Below, in pieces: positions 43,142-52,812 of a stretch of DNA of 64,000 nucleotides; position 1 is the first letter of the stretch; every line of letters begins with the position of its first letter. The stretch is from the NCBI GenBank assembly GCA_036381595.1, contig DASVCN010000027.1, forward strand, positions 124,001 to 188,000. The letters run 5' to 3'. This DNA is from Trueperaceae bacterium. GTDB lineage: Bacteria; Deinococcota; Deinococci; Deinococcales; Trueperaceae. The notes under the pieces are model-generated. The model ran no database searches, was not told where the DNA came from, and saw nothing but the letters and a program-made list of their open reading frames with translations. Position numbers and translations under genes: made by a program.

Positions 43142-44083
43142 TCACGGCTCGAACGGGATGCGGTAGGCGAGCCGTCCCCCGGCCCGCCAGCCCGACCGCG
43201 GCTCCAGCCCCGCCATCGCCCCTACCTCCAGGTCACCGACCCCGACATCTCGTTCGTAACCGAGTTGCAGGCGGTAGGGCCAGGCGTCTATCCGGTACGG
43301 TTCGGCGGCGGCGAGCAGGTCGAGTTCTCCAGCGCCGAACCGTTCCCCGCCATGCAGAACGGCGCCTGGGGCGAGCCCGTCTGGCCCCAGGCCAAGCCAC
43401 GCGGCAAGCTCCCAGGATGGAGCGCGACGGCGGTTGATGGTATAGGCAGCGCCCAGCGCCAGCGTCGTGCGATCGAACCCCGGCTGTGTGAACGAACTCA
43501 GGAGCAAGGAGAGGTCGTTGCTTCCGTGCAGGCGCACCAGGCGCGCCTCGCCGGTCAGGCTCAAACCTAGTTCCCCCGACCGCAGGTAGACACCGGGCGC
43601 CACGTCTACGATGAGCGCCCTCGAGACCCGGTAACTCACGCCGGCCTCGAGGCCCATCACCGCCGGTCCTTGCCCCAGCAGCGGCAGTTCAGAGAAGTCG
43701 CCTTCGGCCAGCGGAGCGAGTGGCGGCCCGCCGTCGTAAACGCTCGCGCGCAGGCGCACCGCGGCCGGACCGAGCACCCCACGGGCGGTGAACGCGACCG
43801 CGAAGCGACCGGCGCTGTTGGCGTCGGCCGCGAGCGAGGCTATGAGATTGCCGATGGTGGCCAGGCTTCCCGCCTGCCGCATCCTTACGCCGAGCCCTAG
43901 TTCATCACCGTAGGCCAAGCGCAGGCCTGCGGAGTTGTCGCCTACGGGGACGTCGGCGAAGACGACCTCGACCCGGCGATTGCCCGCCTCGGGTGCCGGA
44001 TAGGCCACGGCGAACTCGGCGGTCTGAGCCAGGCTCAGGGGGAGGAGTGACAGCAGCAGTGAGGTGAGAACGAGCCTCGACAT
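43142..44083 (-). CDS. Predicted outer-membrane beta-barrel protein
   Basis: 313 residues with a signal peptide (MSRLVLTSLLLSLLPLSLAQ). The rest consists of alternating amphipathic strands with Gly and aromatic turns (AGLRLAYGDELGLGVRM, GLEAGVSYRVSRALIVDV, LGAAYTINRRR, YRLQLGYERDVG, AGGRLAYRIPFEP). The terminal F-E-P is near the aromatic end usual for barrels. No family was recognised. The start at 44083 was chosen as the first residue of the signal peptide. Consistent with a diderm envelope. Confidence 0.65.
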   Translation of the reverse strand: MSRLVLTSLLLSLLPLSLAQTAEFAVAYPAPEAGNRRVEVVFADVPVGDNSAGLRLAYGDELGLGVRMRQAGSLATIGNLIASLAADANSAGRFAVAFTARGVLGPAAVRLRASVYDGGPPLAPLAEGDFSELPLLGQGPAVMGLEAGVSYRVSRALIVDVAPGVYLRSGELGLSLTGEARLVRLHGSNDLSLLLSSFTQPGFDRTTLALGAAYTINRRRAPSWELAAWLGLGPDGLAPGAVLHGGERFGAGELDLLAAAEPYRIDAWPYRLQLGYERDVGVGDLEVGAMAGLEPRSGWRAGGRLAYRIPFEP

Positions 44084-44195
44084 GGCAATAGTGTGCCCCA
44101 TCTCCCGACTGACTGGCGAGCGGCGCCCGAGGGTCCGGGAGGCCGGGGGCGGGTGGTAGACTGCTCCAGTTGTCTTCATCTACCGCGGAGTTTTC

Positions 44196-46730
44196 ATGAA
44201 CATTCTTGGACGCCTCACCGTACTGCCCGACCTCCCCAGGCAGATCGACCGACTGTCGGAACTCGCCCGTAACCTGAGCTGGACCTGGAACGCGGGATTG
44301 CAGAGCCTCTTCGCCAGCCTCGACCCCCAGTTGTGGGAAGCGACCGGTCACAACCCCGTCCTGCTGCTGCAGTGGATCGACCAGGAACGTCTCGAAGCGG
44401 CGGCGGCCGACGGGGAGTTCCTCGCCCGGTACCGCGAGGCCGTGGAATCGCTGGGCGGTGAAGGCCACCGGAACTGGTACTCAGGCGAGCACGGCACAGG
44501 GGACCTCTACGCCTACTTCTGCGCCGAGTACGGCTGGCACGAGTCGGTGCAGCTCTACTCGGGCGGCCTCGGGGTGCTGGCCGGAGACCACACCAAGGCG
44601 GCATCCGAACTGGGCGTTCCGCTGGTGGGCGTGGGCCTCTGGTACACCGAGGGCTACTTCCACCAGCGGGTTGCCGAGGGCGGCGAACAGCAGGCGGTCT
44701 TCGAGGAACAGGATCCGGCTCAGCTGCCGCTTCGCCGGGCGTTGGACGCCAACGGCGAGGAGGCACGGGTAAGCGTCACGATCTTCGAGCGAGAGGTCGA
44801 GGTGCGCGCCTGGCTGGCGCAGGTCGGCGCGGTGAACGTCTACCTGCTCGACGTCGACCTCCCCCAGAACGACCCCGAAGACCGCGCGCTCCTGAAGCGG
44901 CTGTACGGCGGCGATCAGAACACGCGGATCGCCCAGGAGATGCTGCTGGGCATCGGCGGCGTTCGGATGTTGCGGGCCCTCGGCATCGCGCCTACCGCCT
45001 GGCACATGAACGAGGGGCACAGCGCCTTCATGGTGCTCGAGCGTTGTCGCGAGCTGGTGTCGCAGGGGCTGACCTTCGAGCAGGCTCGAGAGGCTGTCGC
45101 CGCCAACACCCTCTTCACGGTTCATACCCCCGTGGCCGCCGGCAACGACGCCTTCCCGTTCGATCTCGTCGAGCGCAGCTTCGGCGGTTTCTGGAAGAGC
45201 CTAGGCCTCTCTGCCCCCGCCTTCATGGATCTGGCGAAGGCCGATCACGGTTGGGGCGAGGTGTTCAGCATGCCGGCCCTGGCGCTTCGCTTCACCTCCG
45301 GTCGCAACGGCGTGGCCGAATTGCACGGCGAGACCAGTCGGCTCATCTGGAACGACCTGTGGCCCGGGGTGCCGATAGAGGAGACGCCCATAGGATCGGT
45401 CACCAACGGAGTTCACGCGGCAACCTGGATGGCGCCCGAGATAGCCGGCCTGGCGACCGAGCTGTTGGGCGACGGTTGGCGCGATCGAATCGACGACGAG
45501 GAGCAGTGGCGAGCCTTCGGGGAGCTGGACACCGCCCGACTGTGGCAGGTCCGCAAGGGGCTCAAGCTCGAGAGCGTCCGCTTCCTGCGACAGCGGCTGC
45601 AGAGGCAACTCGATCGCCAGCAGGCGACTATGAGCGCCCATCACGACGCCGACGAGCTGTTCGACCCCGAAGCCCTCACCATCGGTTTCGCGCGGCGGTT
45701 CGCGACCTACAAGCGCGCCACCCTGATATTCCACGACCTCGACCGCCTCGCCAGGCTACTGGCAGACCCCCAGCGTCCGGTTCAACTGGTGTTCGCCGGC
45801 AAGGCCCACCCAGCGGACAAGCCTGGCCAGGAACTGATCGCCAACATCCACCGGTTGTCGCACGACGACCGCTTCCGCGGGCGCATCCTCTTCGTCGAGG
45901 ATTACGACATGGCGGTGGGCCGGGCACTCACCCGCGGCGTGGACGTCTGGCTCAACAATCCGCGGCGGCCGCTCGAGGCGTCCGGCACCAGTGGGCAGAA
46001 GGCCGCCATGAACGGGGTCCTCAACCTGTCGATCCTCGATGGCTGGTGGCCGGAGGGGTACAACGGGGACAACGGCTGGGCCTTCGGATCGGAGCGCGAG
46101 TACGAGGATGCGAGCAAGGCGGATGCCGCCGACGCCGACGCCCTCTACGACCTGCTGGAGCGGGAGGTCGTGCCGCTCTACTACCGTCGCGACGCCAACG
46201 GGGTGCCGCGCAGCTGGATGGAGCGTTCGCGGGCCGCCATCGCCAGCATCACCCCGCGCTTCAACGCTCAGCGGATGGTCAAGGACTACGTCCGCCTCTA
46301 CTACGCGCCGGCCTCCGAGCGCGGTCGAACGATGAGCCAGGACGGTCATGCCGGCGCCAAGGAGCTAGCTGCGTGGCGTGCCGCGGTCGCCAAGCAGTGG
46401 CCCAGCATCTATCTGAGTGCCAAGCCACAGGACGACGCCTGGCTCAAATCGGGCGAGGAGATGAACCTCGAAGTGATGCTCCACCCCGGTGAGCTCGAAG
46501 GTGTCGAGATCCGGGTCGAGGCCGTCTACAGCCAGGAGGACGACGCGCTGCGGGAGGGGTTGCAGCGAGTGCCAATGCACTGTGCCGAGAGCTATCCCGA
46601 CGGGGGGCGGCTCTACCGGGCGACGTTCCGTCCGACCCTCACCGGTCCGCTGGTCTACGGGGTGCGCGCCTACCCGGTCCACGAACTGCTGGCCAACCCG
46701 TTCGACGCCCGGGCTATCCGCTGGGCCTGA
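44196..46730 (+). CDS. glgP: Alpha-glucan phosphorylase (GlgP, TIGR02094 type)
   Basis: Releases glucose-1-phosphate from glycogen or maltodextrin. 844 residues beginning with a DUF3417 domain (LPDLPRQIDRLSELARNLSWTWN). Then VQLYSGGLGVLAGDHTKAASELG, WHMNEGHSAF, GFARRFATYKRATLIF, FAGKAHPADKPGQELI and the PLP-binding ASGTSGQKAAMNGVLNLS. This is the shorter-loop phosphorylase group found in thermophiles and actinobacteria. Ribosome site CGCGGAG precedes the ATG; TAGACT at 44157 is a candidate -10. No other glycogen genes are linked. Confidence 0.95.
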   Translation: MNILGRLTVLPDLPRQIDRLSELARNLSWTWNAGLQSLFASLDPQLWEATGHNPVLLLQWIDQERLEAAAADGEFLARYREAVESLGGEGHRNWYSGEHGTGDLYAYFCAEYGWHESVQLYSGGLGVLAGDHTKAASELGVPLVGVGLWYTEGYFHQRVAEGGEQQAVFEEQDPAQLPLRRALDANGEEARVSVTIFEREVEVRAWLAQVGAVNVYLLDVDLPQNDPEDRALLKRLYGGDQNTRIAQEMLLGIGGVRMLRALGIAPTAWHMNEGHSAFMVLERCRELVSQGLTFEQAREAVAANTLFTVHTPVAAGNDAFPFDLVERSFGGFWKSLGLSAPAFMDLAKADHGWGEVFSMPALALRFTSGRNGVAELHGETSRLIWNDLWPGVPIEETPIGSVTNGVHAATWMAPEIAGLATELLGDGWRDRIDDEEQWRAFGELDTARLWQVRKGLKLESVRFLRQRLQRQLDRQQATMSAHHDADELFDPEALTIGFARRFATYKRATLIFHDLDRLARLLADPQRPVQLVFAGKAHPADKPGQELIANIHRLSHDDRFRGRILFVEDYDMAVGRALTRGVDVWLNNPRRPLEASGTSGQKAAMNGVLNLSILDGWWPEGYNGDNGWAFGSEREYEDASKADAADADALYDLLEREVVPLYYRRDANGVPRSWMERSRAAIASITPRFNAQRMVKDYVRLYYAPASERGRTMSQDGHAGAKELAAWRAAVAKQWPSIYLSAKPQDDAWLKSGEEMNLEVMLHPGELEGVEIRVEAVYSQEDDALREGLQRVPMHCAESYPDGGRLYRATFRPTLTGPLVYGVRAYPVHELLANPFDARAIRWA

Positions 46731-46744
46731 GTATTGGGTTCAGG

Positions 46745-46934
46745 CCGATCCGGGCATGGCTTACCCGCCGCCTGCGCGGTTCCTCGCTCAGGCCGGGTCC
46801 CACCTGTCCCTTGCGCCTTCCTCGCTTCGATCGGGTCCCGCTCGCCGGTTGCGCGGTTCCTCCCTCAGCCGGGTCCCACCTGTCCCTTGCGCGTTCCTCG
46901 TTCCGGCCGGCCCCACCTACCGCCTGCACGGTTC
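46745..46934. repeat. Degenerate tandem repeat, about five units of about 38 bp
   Basis: A GGGTCCC / TTGCGC / TTCCTCG pattern recurs. The best copies of GCGCGGTTCCTC and CACCTGTCCCTTGCGC lie 77 bases apart (46774 and 46851), and a third relative begins at 46925 (GCACGGTTCG). Each 77-base block is itself two diverged half-units. There are no unique spacers, so it is not CRISPR-like. Confidence 0.75.
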
Positions 46935-47173
46935 GTACGAACGCGCGTGCATAAGTGGCGGGACCCGGATCGATCGGTGCTCGGCGTGCCGGGCTAGAAC
47001 CGGCCAGGATTAGGCAAAGGTGGCAAGAGGGCGCCAGCCGTCCAGGCAAGTGCCTATGCGGACGACGCTGGACCGGCCGACTGGTTCGACTGACTGAGGT
47101 CCAGCCGTCGGTGACCGGGCATATGTTCGGAGCACCTGGGGATACGACCCAGGTTATGCACGCGCGTTCGTAC
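46935..47173. repeat. 239-bp unit bounded by a perfect 20-bp inverted repeat
   Basis: The left arm (46935-46954, starting GTACGAACGCGCG) and right arm (47154-47173, ending CGCGTTCGTAC) are exact reverse complements, enclosing 199 bases without a gene. The left arm overlaps a 12-bp palindrome GTTCGTACGAAC at 46931. No target-site duplication is visible. It could be a small non-autonomous element or a structured transcript. Confidence 0.8.
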
Positions 47174-47248
47174 ACTTCCCGGTAGGGCCCCCTCCCGTCT
47201 CCCGAGGAAGCTACGCGTCGAAGTCGCCCGGAGGTCCCGCTCCAACGT

Positions 47249-47944
47249 CTACGAGACAGCGAGGTCGGTAACCACCATCAATCGTTCGAGCGCGGTTATC
47301 GCCCTCGCCGGGCAGATGTCGCGGTCCCCCTCCGCGGCCAGCAACTGCATGAGCGCAGGCCGCTTCTCCTCGCCGGTAACCAGGAAGAGTACGAGCCGGC
47401 TGCTGCTGAGCGCGGGGACGGTGAGGCTCAGGCGCTGCTGGCCATCTGGCGCGCGAGTAGCCACGGTGAGTCCCGGGGAGTCGAGCACCTGCGCCTCGGG
47501 GAAGAGGCTGGCGGTGTGGCAGTCCCTGCCCAAACCGAGGAGATCGATGTCGAACATCGGTACTTCGCTCGTACGCTCCCGTAAGGTCAGCTCGTACGCT
47601 CGAGCCGAGGCGCCCGCGCTCTCCAGGATCGGCCAGCGGTGCACCTGCCCCGGAGGGATGGGAACCTTGCTGATCAGCACGTCCTCCAACGCGCCGGCGT
47701 TGCTGTCCGGGTGATCGTGAGGGACGAATCTCTCGTCGCCCCAGAAGAGCTCCACCTGCCCCCAGGGGAGCCCGCGCCGCTGTGCGAGCAGCCGGTAGAG
47801 GGCAAGTGGGGTGCGTCCGCCGGAGAGGGCGACGAAGCAGCGACCGCGTTCGTCGACGGCTCGCTGCACTGCCTCGGCCACTATCTCCTCGGCGTGAGCG
47901 GCAGGGTCGGGCGAGGTGACGGTTCGGATGGCGCGAACGGCCAT
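47249..47944 (-). CDS. pgl: 6-phosphogluconolactonase
   Basis: Hydrolyses 6-phosphogluconolactone in the oxidative pentose phosphate pathway. The 231-residue SOL/DevB-type protein shows FVALSGGRTPLALYRLLA, WGDERFVPHDHPDSN, LLGLGRDCHTASLFPEA (usually GxDGHTASLFP) and LFLVTGEEKRPAL. The ATG at 47944 was chosen because it starts the conserved strand and because TATACT ends seven bases before it on the minus strand (47956-47951), a leaderless arrangement. No zwf or gnd gene is adjacent. Confidence 0.93.
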   Translation of the reverse strand: MAVRAIRTVTSPDPAAHAEEIVAEAVQRAVDERGRCFVALSGGRTPLALYRLLAQRRGLPWGQVELFWGDERFVPHDHPDSNAGALEDVLISKVPIPPGQVHRWPILESAGASARAYELTLRERTSEVPMFDIDLLGLGRDCHTASLFPEAQVLDSPGLTVATRAPDGQQRLSLTVPALSSSRLVLFLVTGEEKRPALMQLLAAEGDRDICPARAITALERLMVVTDLAVS

Positions 47945-48005
47945 GGTCCCGAGTATAAGGCGGGCCTCTCCAGCGGGCCGGAGGGGCTGCTGGATAAGAT
48001 GGACC

Positions 48006-48596
48006 ATGAGCATGCGCGACGACGCCTATGAACTGATGACCGAGTGGACGGCCTCGGATAGCCTCCGCAAGCACATGTTGGCCGTGGAGGCGGCGGTAAC
48101 TGCCTACGCCCGGCGTTTCGGCGAGGACGAGGATCTGTGGGCAGCGACGGCGCTGCTGCACGACTTCGACTACGAACGCCACCCGGAACCGAACGAGCAG
48201 GGGCACCCCTACGTTGGCGTCGCCCACTTGCGCTCGCTGGGCTATCCGGAGGTGATGACCGACGCGATCATGGGCCATGCCGACTACAGTGGCGTGCCCC
48301 GCGAAACCCTCCTCGCCAAGACGCTCTACGCCTGCGACGAGATAACCGGGCTCATAAGCGCGGCGGTCCTCGTGCGCCCCGACCGGGACATCGCCAATCA
48401 GACTCTGAAGAGCCTCAAGAAGAAGTTCAAGGACAAGGCGTTCGCCCGCGGCGTGAAGCGCGAGGATGTCGAACGTGGTGCCCAGGAGTTGGGCGTTGAG
48501 CTATGGGATCACGTGCAGTTCGTGCTGGAGGCCATGCAGGCGCGGGCGGCCGAGCTGGAGCTCGATGGCCGCCAGGCGGCGGTGAGCGACTCGTAG
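48006..48596 (+). CDS. HD-domain hydrolase
   Basis: A 196-residue HD-superfamily protein. SLRKHMLAVEAAV supplies the first His, LLHDFDYERHPEPNEQGHP the HD doublet, and IMGHADYSGVP and ACDEITGLISA the later ligands. The pattern matches small HDIG-type hydrolases acting on nucleotides or phosphoesters; the substrate is not assigned. TAAGAT ends five bases before the ATG (47995-48000), so the 61-base gap to pgl is a compact divergent leaderless promoter. Its 3' end overlaps the convergent lepB gene by 88 bases. Confidence 0.85.
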   Translation: MSMRDDAYELMTEWTASDSLRKHMLAVEAAVTAYARRFGEDEDLWAATALLHDFDYERHPEPNEQGHPYVGVAHLRSLGYPEVMTDAIMGHADYSGVPRETLLAKTLYACDEITGLISAAVLVRPDRDIANQTLKSLKKKFKDKAFARGVKREDVERGAQELGVELWDHVQFVLEAMQARAAELELDGRQAAVSDS

Positions 48597-49204
48597 TCGG
48601 GAGACCTCAGCCGGCGTACGTTCCAGTGCCAGTCGCCGCTGGCGTCACGGCGGAAGAGCGGCCACACGACCCAGGCCGCTCGCCCTTCTAGCGTCCGACG
48701 CGGAACCGGTCCGAACACTCGTGAATCGAACGAGCCGTACGGTCCGCGGTTGTCACCGAGCACGAAGACGCTGCCCTCGGGGACGACGACCTGCGACATC
48801 GTGAAAGAGCCGTGCCAGCTCCCGTTCAGATACGGCTCCTCGACCGCCACACCGTTCAGGATCAGCTGGCCGTTCCTCAGCGCGACGGTATCGCCACCGA
48901 CCGCGACTACCCGCTTTATCAGATGGGTGCAGAACCAGGGACACACCGCTCCCGGTTCCTGCTCTGGACTGGGGAAGTAGACGATGTCGCCCCGTTCGAA
49001 CGCTCCGATTCCCAGGCGGTGCAGCCAGGTCTCGTAACGGGGCACCACCGCCCGCTCCCCGTCGAACAAAGTCGGCTCCATCGACTCGCCCGATATCGCT
49101 ACTCCGCTTACGATGAAAGTGACGATCAATGCCGCGACCAGGAGTGACTCGAGGACGTTGCGAACCACCGTCCGCGCTCGTCCCGCGGTCCCTCTGGCCT
49201 CCAC
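48509..49204 (-). CDS. lepB: Signal peptidase I, copy 1
   Basis: Removes signal peptides on the outer face of the inner membrane. 231 residues: one N-terminal helix (SLLVAALIVTFIVSGVAI), catalytic S41 in ISGESMEPTL, catalytic K97 in LIKRVVAVGGD and the VFVLGDNR box. Starting at GTG 49204, six bases after the upstream lepB stop, avoids a 90-base overlap. The last 25 residues are Ser/Ala-rich and lie in the overlap with the HD-domain gene, so they are probably not conserved. Second gene of a lepB pair. Confidence 0.92.
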   Translation of the reverse strand: MEARGTAGRARTVVRNVLESLLVAALIVTFIVSGVAISGESMEPTLFDGERAVVPRYETWLHRLGIGAFERGDIVYFPSPEQEPGAVCPWFCTHLIKRVVAVGGDTVALRNGQLILNGVAVEEPYLNGSWHGSFTMSQVVVPEGSVFVLGDNRGPYGSFDSRVFGPVPRRTLEGRAAWVVWPLFRRDASGDWHWNVRRLRSPDYESLTAAWRPSSSSSAARACMASSTNCT

Positions 49205-49209
49205 CTCGC

Positions 49210-50139
49210 TCAGTGTTCGGGTGGCGGAGGGATCTCGGCGAAGGCCTCGGGTGGCTGCAGCAAACGCCAGTTCCACTCCCCATCGCGTCGGGGCGGCCAA
49301 ATCACCGCCGTCGCCTGGCCCGCTATCGTGATCGCCTCGATCGGGCCGAAGTAGCGCGAGTCCTCGCTTCCGCCCTTCGACTGCTGACGGTTGTCACCCA
49401 TCACGAAGTAGTAGCCCTCGGGGATGATCAACTCGTGCACGAACGGCTCGCCCTCTGGAGCGTCCTCGGGGATGGGTGCGAGGGCATCGATGGTGCCGCC
49501 GTAGTAGAGCTGTACCCAAGGGTTGTCGACGCTCACCGGGTCGGGTTGGAAGCGGCCGCTGGGCAGCTGAGGCACGGGTGTGCCCCTCACGGTGCGGCGG
49601 AACTCGACGACGAATCCGGTGATCTCACCGCCCTGCTGGGTGATGACCGGGAAATCTATCGGATCGGGGTCGATCTCGCCCGTGGCCGTGATGTAGCTCT
49701 GGTCGATGGGATGGTGGTTGACATAGACCTGGCCGTCCTCGATCCAGAGGTGATCTCCCGGTCCGGCTATGACCCGCTTGATGAAGAAGGGACGGCGGGT
49801 ACGCTCCTGCGCGGTGGGAGAGTTGGCCGGCTCACGCACGACGACGATATCTCCGCGACTGTACTCCCCCAGGATGCCGGCGCGGCGCAGCCACGTGTCG
49901 TACTTGGGGATGAAGACCCGGTCTCCGGTGAGGAGCGACTGAAGGAGGTTGCCGCTGCCTACACCGCCGTTCAGGTTCGGCCGCATCGAGGACCCGACCA
50001 CGCCCACGGTGTTGAAGACGAAGGTGACGACGAGAAAGGCGATGACCAGCGCTTCCGCGTAACCCCGCACCTCCGCCCAGAAGCGCTCGGAGAAGCTCTT
50101 CTTCCCGCCGGAGCGCGCTTTTGCCTCGGAATTTGCCAT
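49210..50139 (-). CDS. lepB: Signal peptidase I, copy 2 (long form)
   Basis: 309 residues with a charged N-terminus, one membrane helix (ALVIAFLVVTFVFNTVGVV), S51 in VGSSMRPNL, K121 in FFIKRVIAGPGDH and YFVMGDNRQQSKGGSEDSR. A roughly 70-residue insertion between the Lys box and the GDN box distinguishes it from the neighbouring copy. TAGACT (50152-50147, minus) ends seven bases before the ATG. Tandem, diverged signal peptidases suggest different substrate sets in a lineage with many exported proteins. Confidence 0.94.
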   Translation of the reverse strand: MANSEAKARSGGKKSFSERFWAEVRGYAEALVIAFLVVTFVFNTVGVVGSSMRPNLNGGVGSGNLLQSLLTGDRVFIPKYDTWLRRAGILGEYSRGDIVVVREPANSPTAQERTRRPFFIKRVIAGPGDHLWIEDGQVYVNHHPIDQSYITATGEIDPDPIDFPVITQQGGEITGFVVEFRRTVRGTPVPQLPSGRFQPDPVSVDNPWVQLYYGGTIDALAPIPEDAPEGEPFVHELIIPEGYYFVMGDNRQQSKGGSEDSRYFGPIEAITIAGQATAVIWPPRRDGEWNWRLLQPPEAFAEIPPPPEH

Positions 50140-50175
50140 GACCTAGAGTCTACTCTCTCGACTGTGACCTGCGGT

Positions 50176-51066
50176 TCAGAGCTGTAGCCGTTCCCGGCCG
50201 GAAGTCGCCAGGTCCGCATTCCCGCTCGTCTCGATCAGGCCCGCGGCCGTGAAGGCTCGCCTTGCCGCTTCCTCGCCCAGGGCGACGATCCGATCGTACT
50301 CGCGGAAAGACTCGACCCGTATCTCAGGCATGTCGAGCTTCACGAGCAGGTCGGCCGGGTGCATCGTGTACTGGATGTCCGTGAGGATGCTCTGCATGAT
50401 GTCGGAGGAGCGAAGGAGCATCTGAAGCATCGGCGAACGCCGCTCGAGCCTCACGTTGGCGACCATCCGCTCCCACCAGTTACCGTCGTTCTGCCCCTCG
50501 TCGTAGCTCGACCGGCGGGGCGGAGTGGCGTCGCTGGCGATCGTGGCTGTCGCTCCAAGGAAGGCGGCCGCGTCGACCGGCAGGTTGTTGATGATGCCGC
50601 CGTCGGCGAGGGTGCGGCCGCCGATCTGTACCGGTTCGAAGGCTCCGGGGAAGCAGCTCGAAGCCCGCACCGCCGCTATCAGGTCCCCCTTCATGAGGGT
50701 CACCTCTTCGCCGGTCTCCACATCGGTAGTGGTCACGGCCAACGGTCTGGCGAGCTCCTCGAAGCGATCCGGCAGGTAGGCAGAGAGCCAGTTCGCCAGT
50801 TTCTCCCCCTTCATCAGGCCGCCTTGCAGGGAGAGGTCGACGATGTCGCGCCACTTGAGACTAGAAGCCAGCAGGTGGAGGTCGTCGGCCTTGTAGCCGT
50901 GGGCATAGAGCGCCCCCAGGATCGCGCCCATCGAGGTGCCTGCGACGACGTCCACCTCGATGCCGGCCTCCTCGAGTACGCGAAGCACGCCGATGTGCGC
51001 GAAGCCGCGCGCTCCGCCGCCCGATAGCACCAGACCGACGCGCTTCTCGCGCTGGCGTTGCCTCAT
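50176..51066 (-). CDS. Patatin-like phospholipase (RssA/NTE type)
   Basis: A Ser-Asp dyad hydrolase of 296 residues. LVLSGGGARGFAHIGVL is the oxyanion loop, VAGTSMGAI carries nucleophile S45, and ADGGIINNLP the catalytic D155. The C-terminal region (DIMQSILTDIQYTMHPADLLV) is typical of bacterial RssA-like proteins. No signal peptide, so it acts in the cytoplasm or at the inner membrane on acyl lipids. TAGAGT (51079-51074, minus) ends seven bases before the ATG; leaderless. 36 bases separate it from lepB copy 2, which is transcribed separately. Confidence 0.92.
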   Translation of the reverse strand: MRQRQREKRVGLVLSGGGARGFAHIGVLRVLEEAGIEVDVVAGTSMGAILGALYAHGYKADDLHLLASSLKWRDIVDLSLQGGLMKGEKLANWLSAYLPDRFEELARPLAVTTTDVETGEEVTLMKGDLIAAVRASSCFPGAFEPVQIGGRTLADGGIINNLPVDAAAFLGATATIASDATPPRRSSYDEGQNDGNWWERMVANVRLERRSPMLQMLLRSSDIMQSILTDIQYTMHPADLLVKLDMPEIRVESFREYDRIVALGEEAARRAFTAAGLIETSGNADLATSGRERLQL

Positions 51067-51138
51067 GGAGTCGACTCTAGCACCCGCCTTTCACCACCCC
51101 GGTACCGGCACGACAGGAGTCTGCGCGTCAGGCACGGG

Positions 51139-51178
51139 AAGGAGCGGGGGAGGGTGGTGACCCTGCCTCCCGCTCCGC
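51139..51178 (-). terminator. Terminator-like hairpin after htrA
   Basis: Minus strand: GGAGCGGG pairs with CCCGCTCC around an inner GGGT/ACCC, then TTCCC; the U-tract is weak. Confidence 0.5.
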
Positions 51179-51193
51179 TTGCTCATGCAGACC

Positions 51194-52519
<1,326 letters not shown>

Positions 52520-52653
52520 CGTGTATCTCCTTTCGAGTGGGTTGGCGGAGAGGCGGGAACCGCCTGCGCAGCAACTCTCATCATGGTAAGGAGCCTGGAC
52601 GATGAGAAATGTAGTTGGGAAAATTTAGGCCGCTTAAGACGCGGGATCCATGC

Positions 52654-52812
52654 TCGGCGTTCAGTCTGCCCCCGCGCGCCCCCGCGTTGATCGGCCCCCG
52701 CGCGCCCCCGCCGGCTGGCGTTCGGTCGGCCCCCGCGCGCCTCCGCCGGCTGAGGTTCAGTCGGCCCCCGTGGACCTCCGCCTGCTGAGGTTCAGTCGGC
52801 CTCTGCCGGCCG
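52654..52812. repeat. Tandem 35-bp repeat overlapping the end of the DUF368 gene
   Basis: Three full units start at 52691, 52726 and 52761, with partial copies at 52665 and 52796-52812. Every unit on the minus strand carries GCCGACTGAAC or GCCGACCGAAC, the sequence of the gene's final Ala-Asp-stop. The array therefore looks like duplications of the gene terminus running downstream. It fills most of the 272-base gap to htrA; the remainder has no recognised feature. Confidence 0.9.

Larger units (their letters stand above)
46731..47248. other. 518-base intergenic region with repeats, no supported gene
   Basis: Between the convergent glgP and pgl genes. Open frames exist on both strands but have low-complexity Arg/Gly/Pro composition, no start signals and no recognisable domain. 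The stretch holds a degenerate tandem array and a 239-base unit bounded by a perfect inverted repeat, listed separately. Confidence 0.7.

Noticed and set aside
46745-47173. Possible CRISPR array
   Set aside because: Units are contiguous and degenerate, with no uniform repeats separated by unique spacers, and no cas genes are present.
46714-47175. Candidate small proteins within the glgP-pgl gap
   Set aside because: Sequences are translations of the tandem repeat and inverted repeat, with no ribosome site or -10 at leaderless spacing.
46931-47177. Target-site duplication flanking the inverted-repeat unit
   Set aside because: Flanking bases on the two sides do not match over any useful length.
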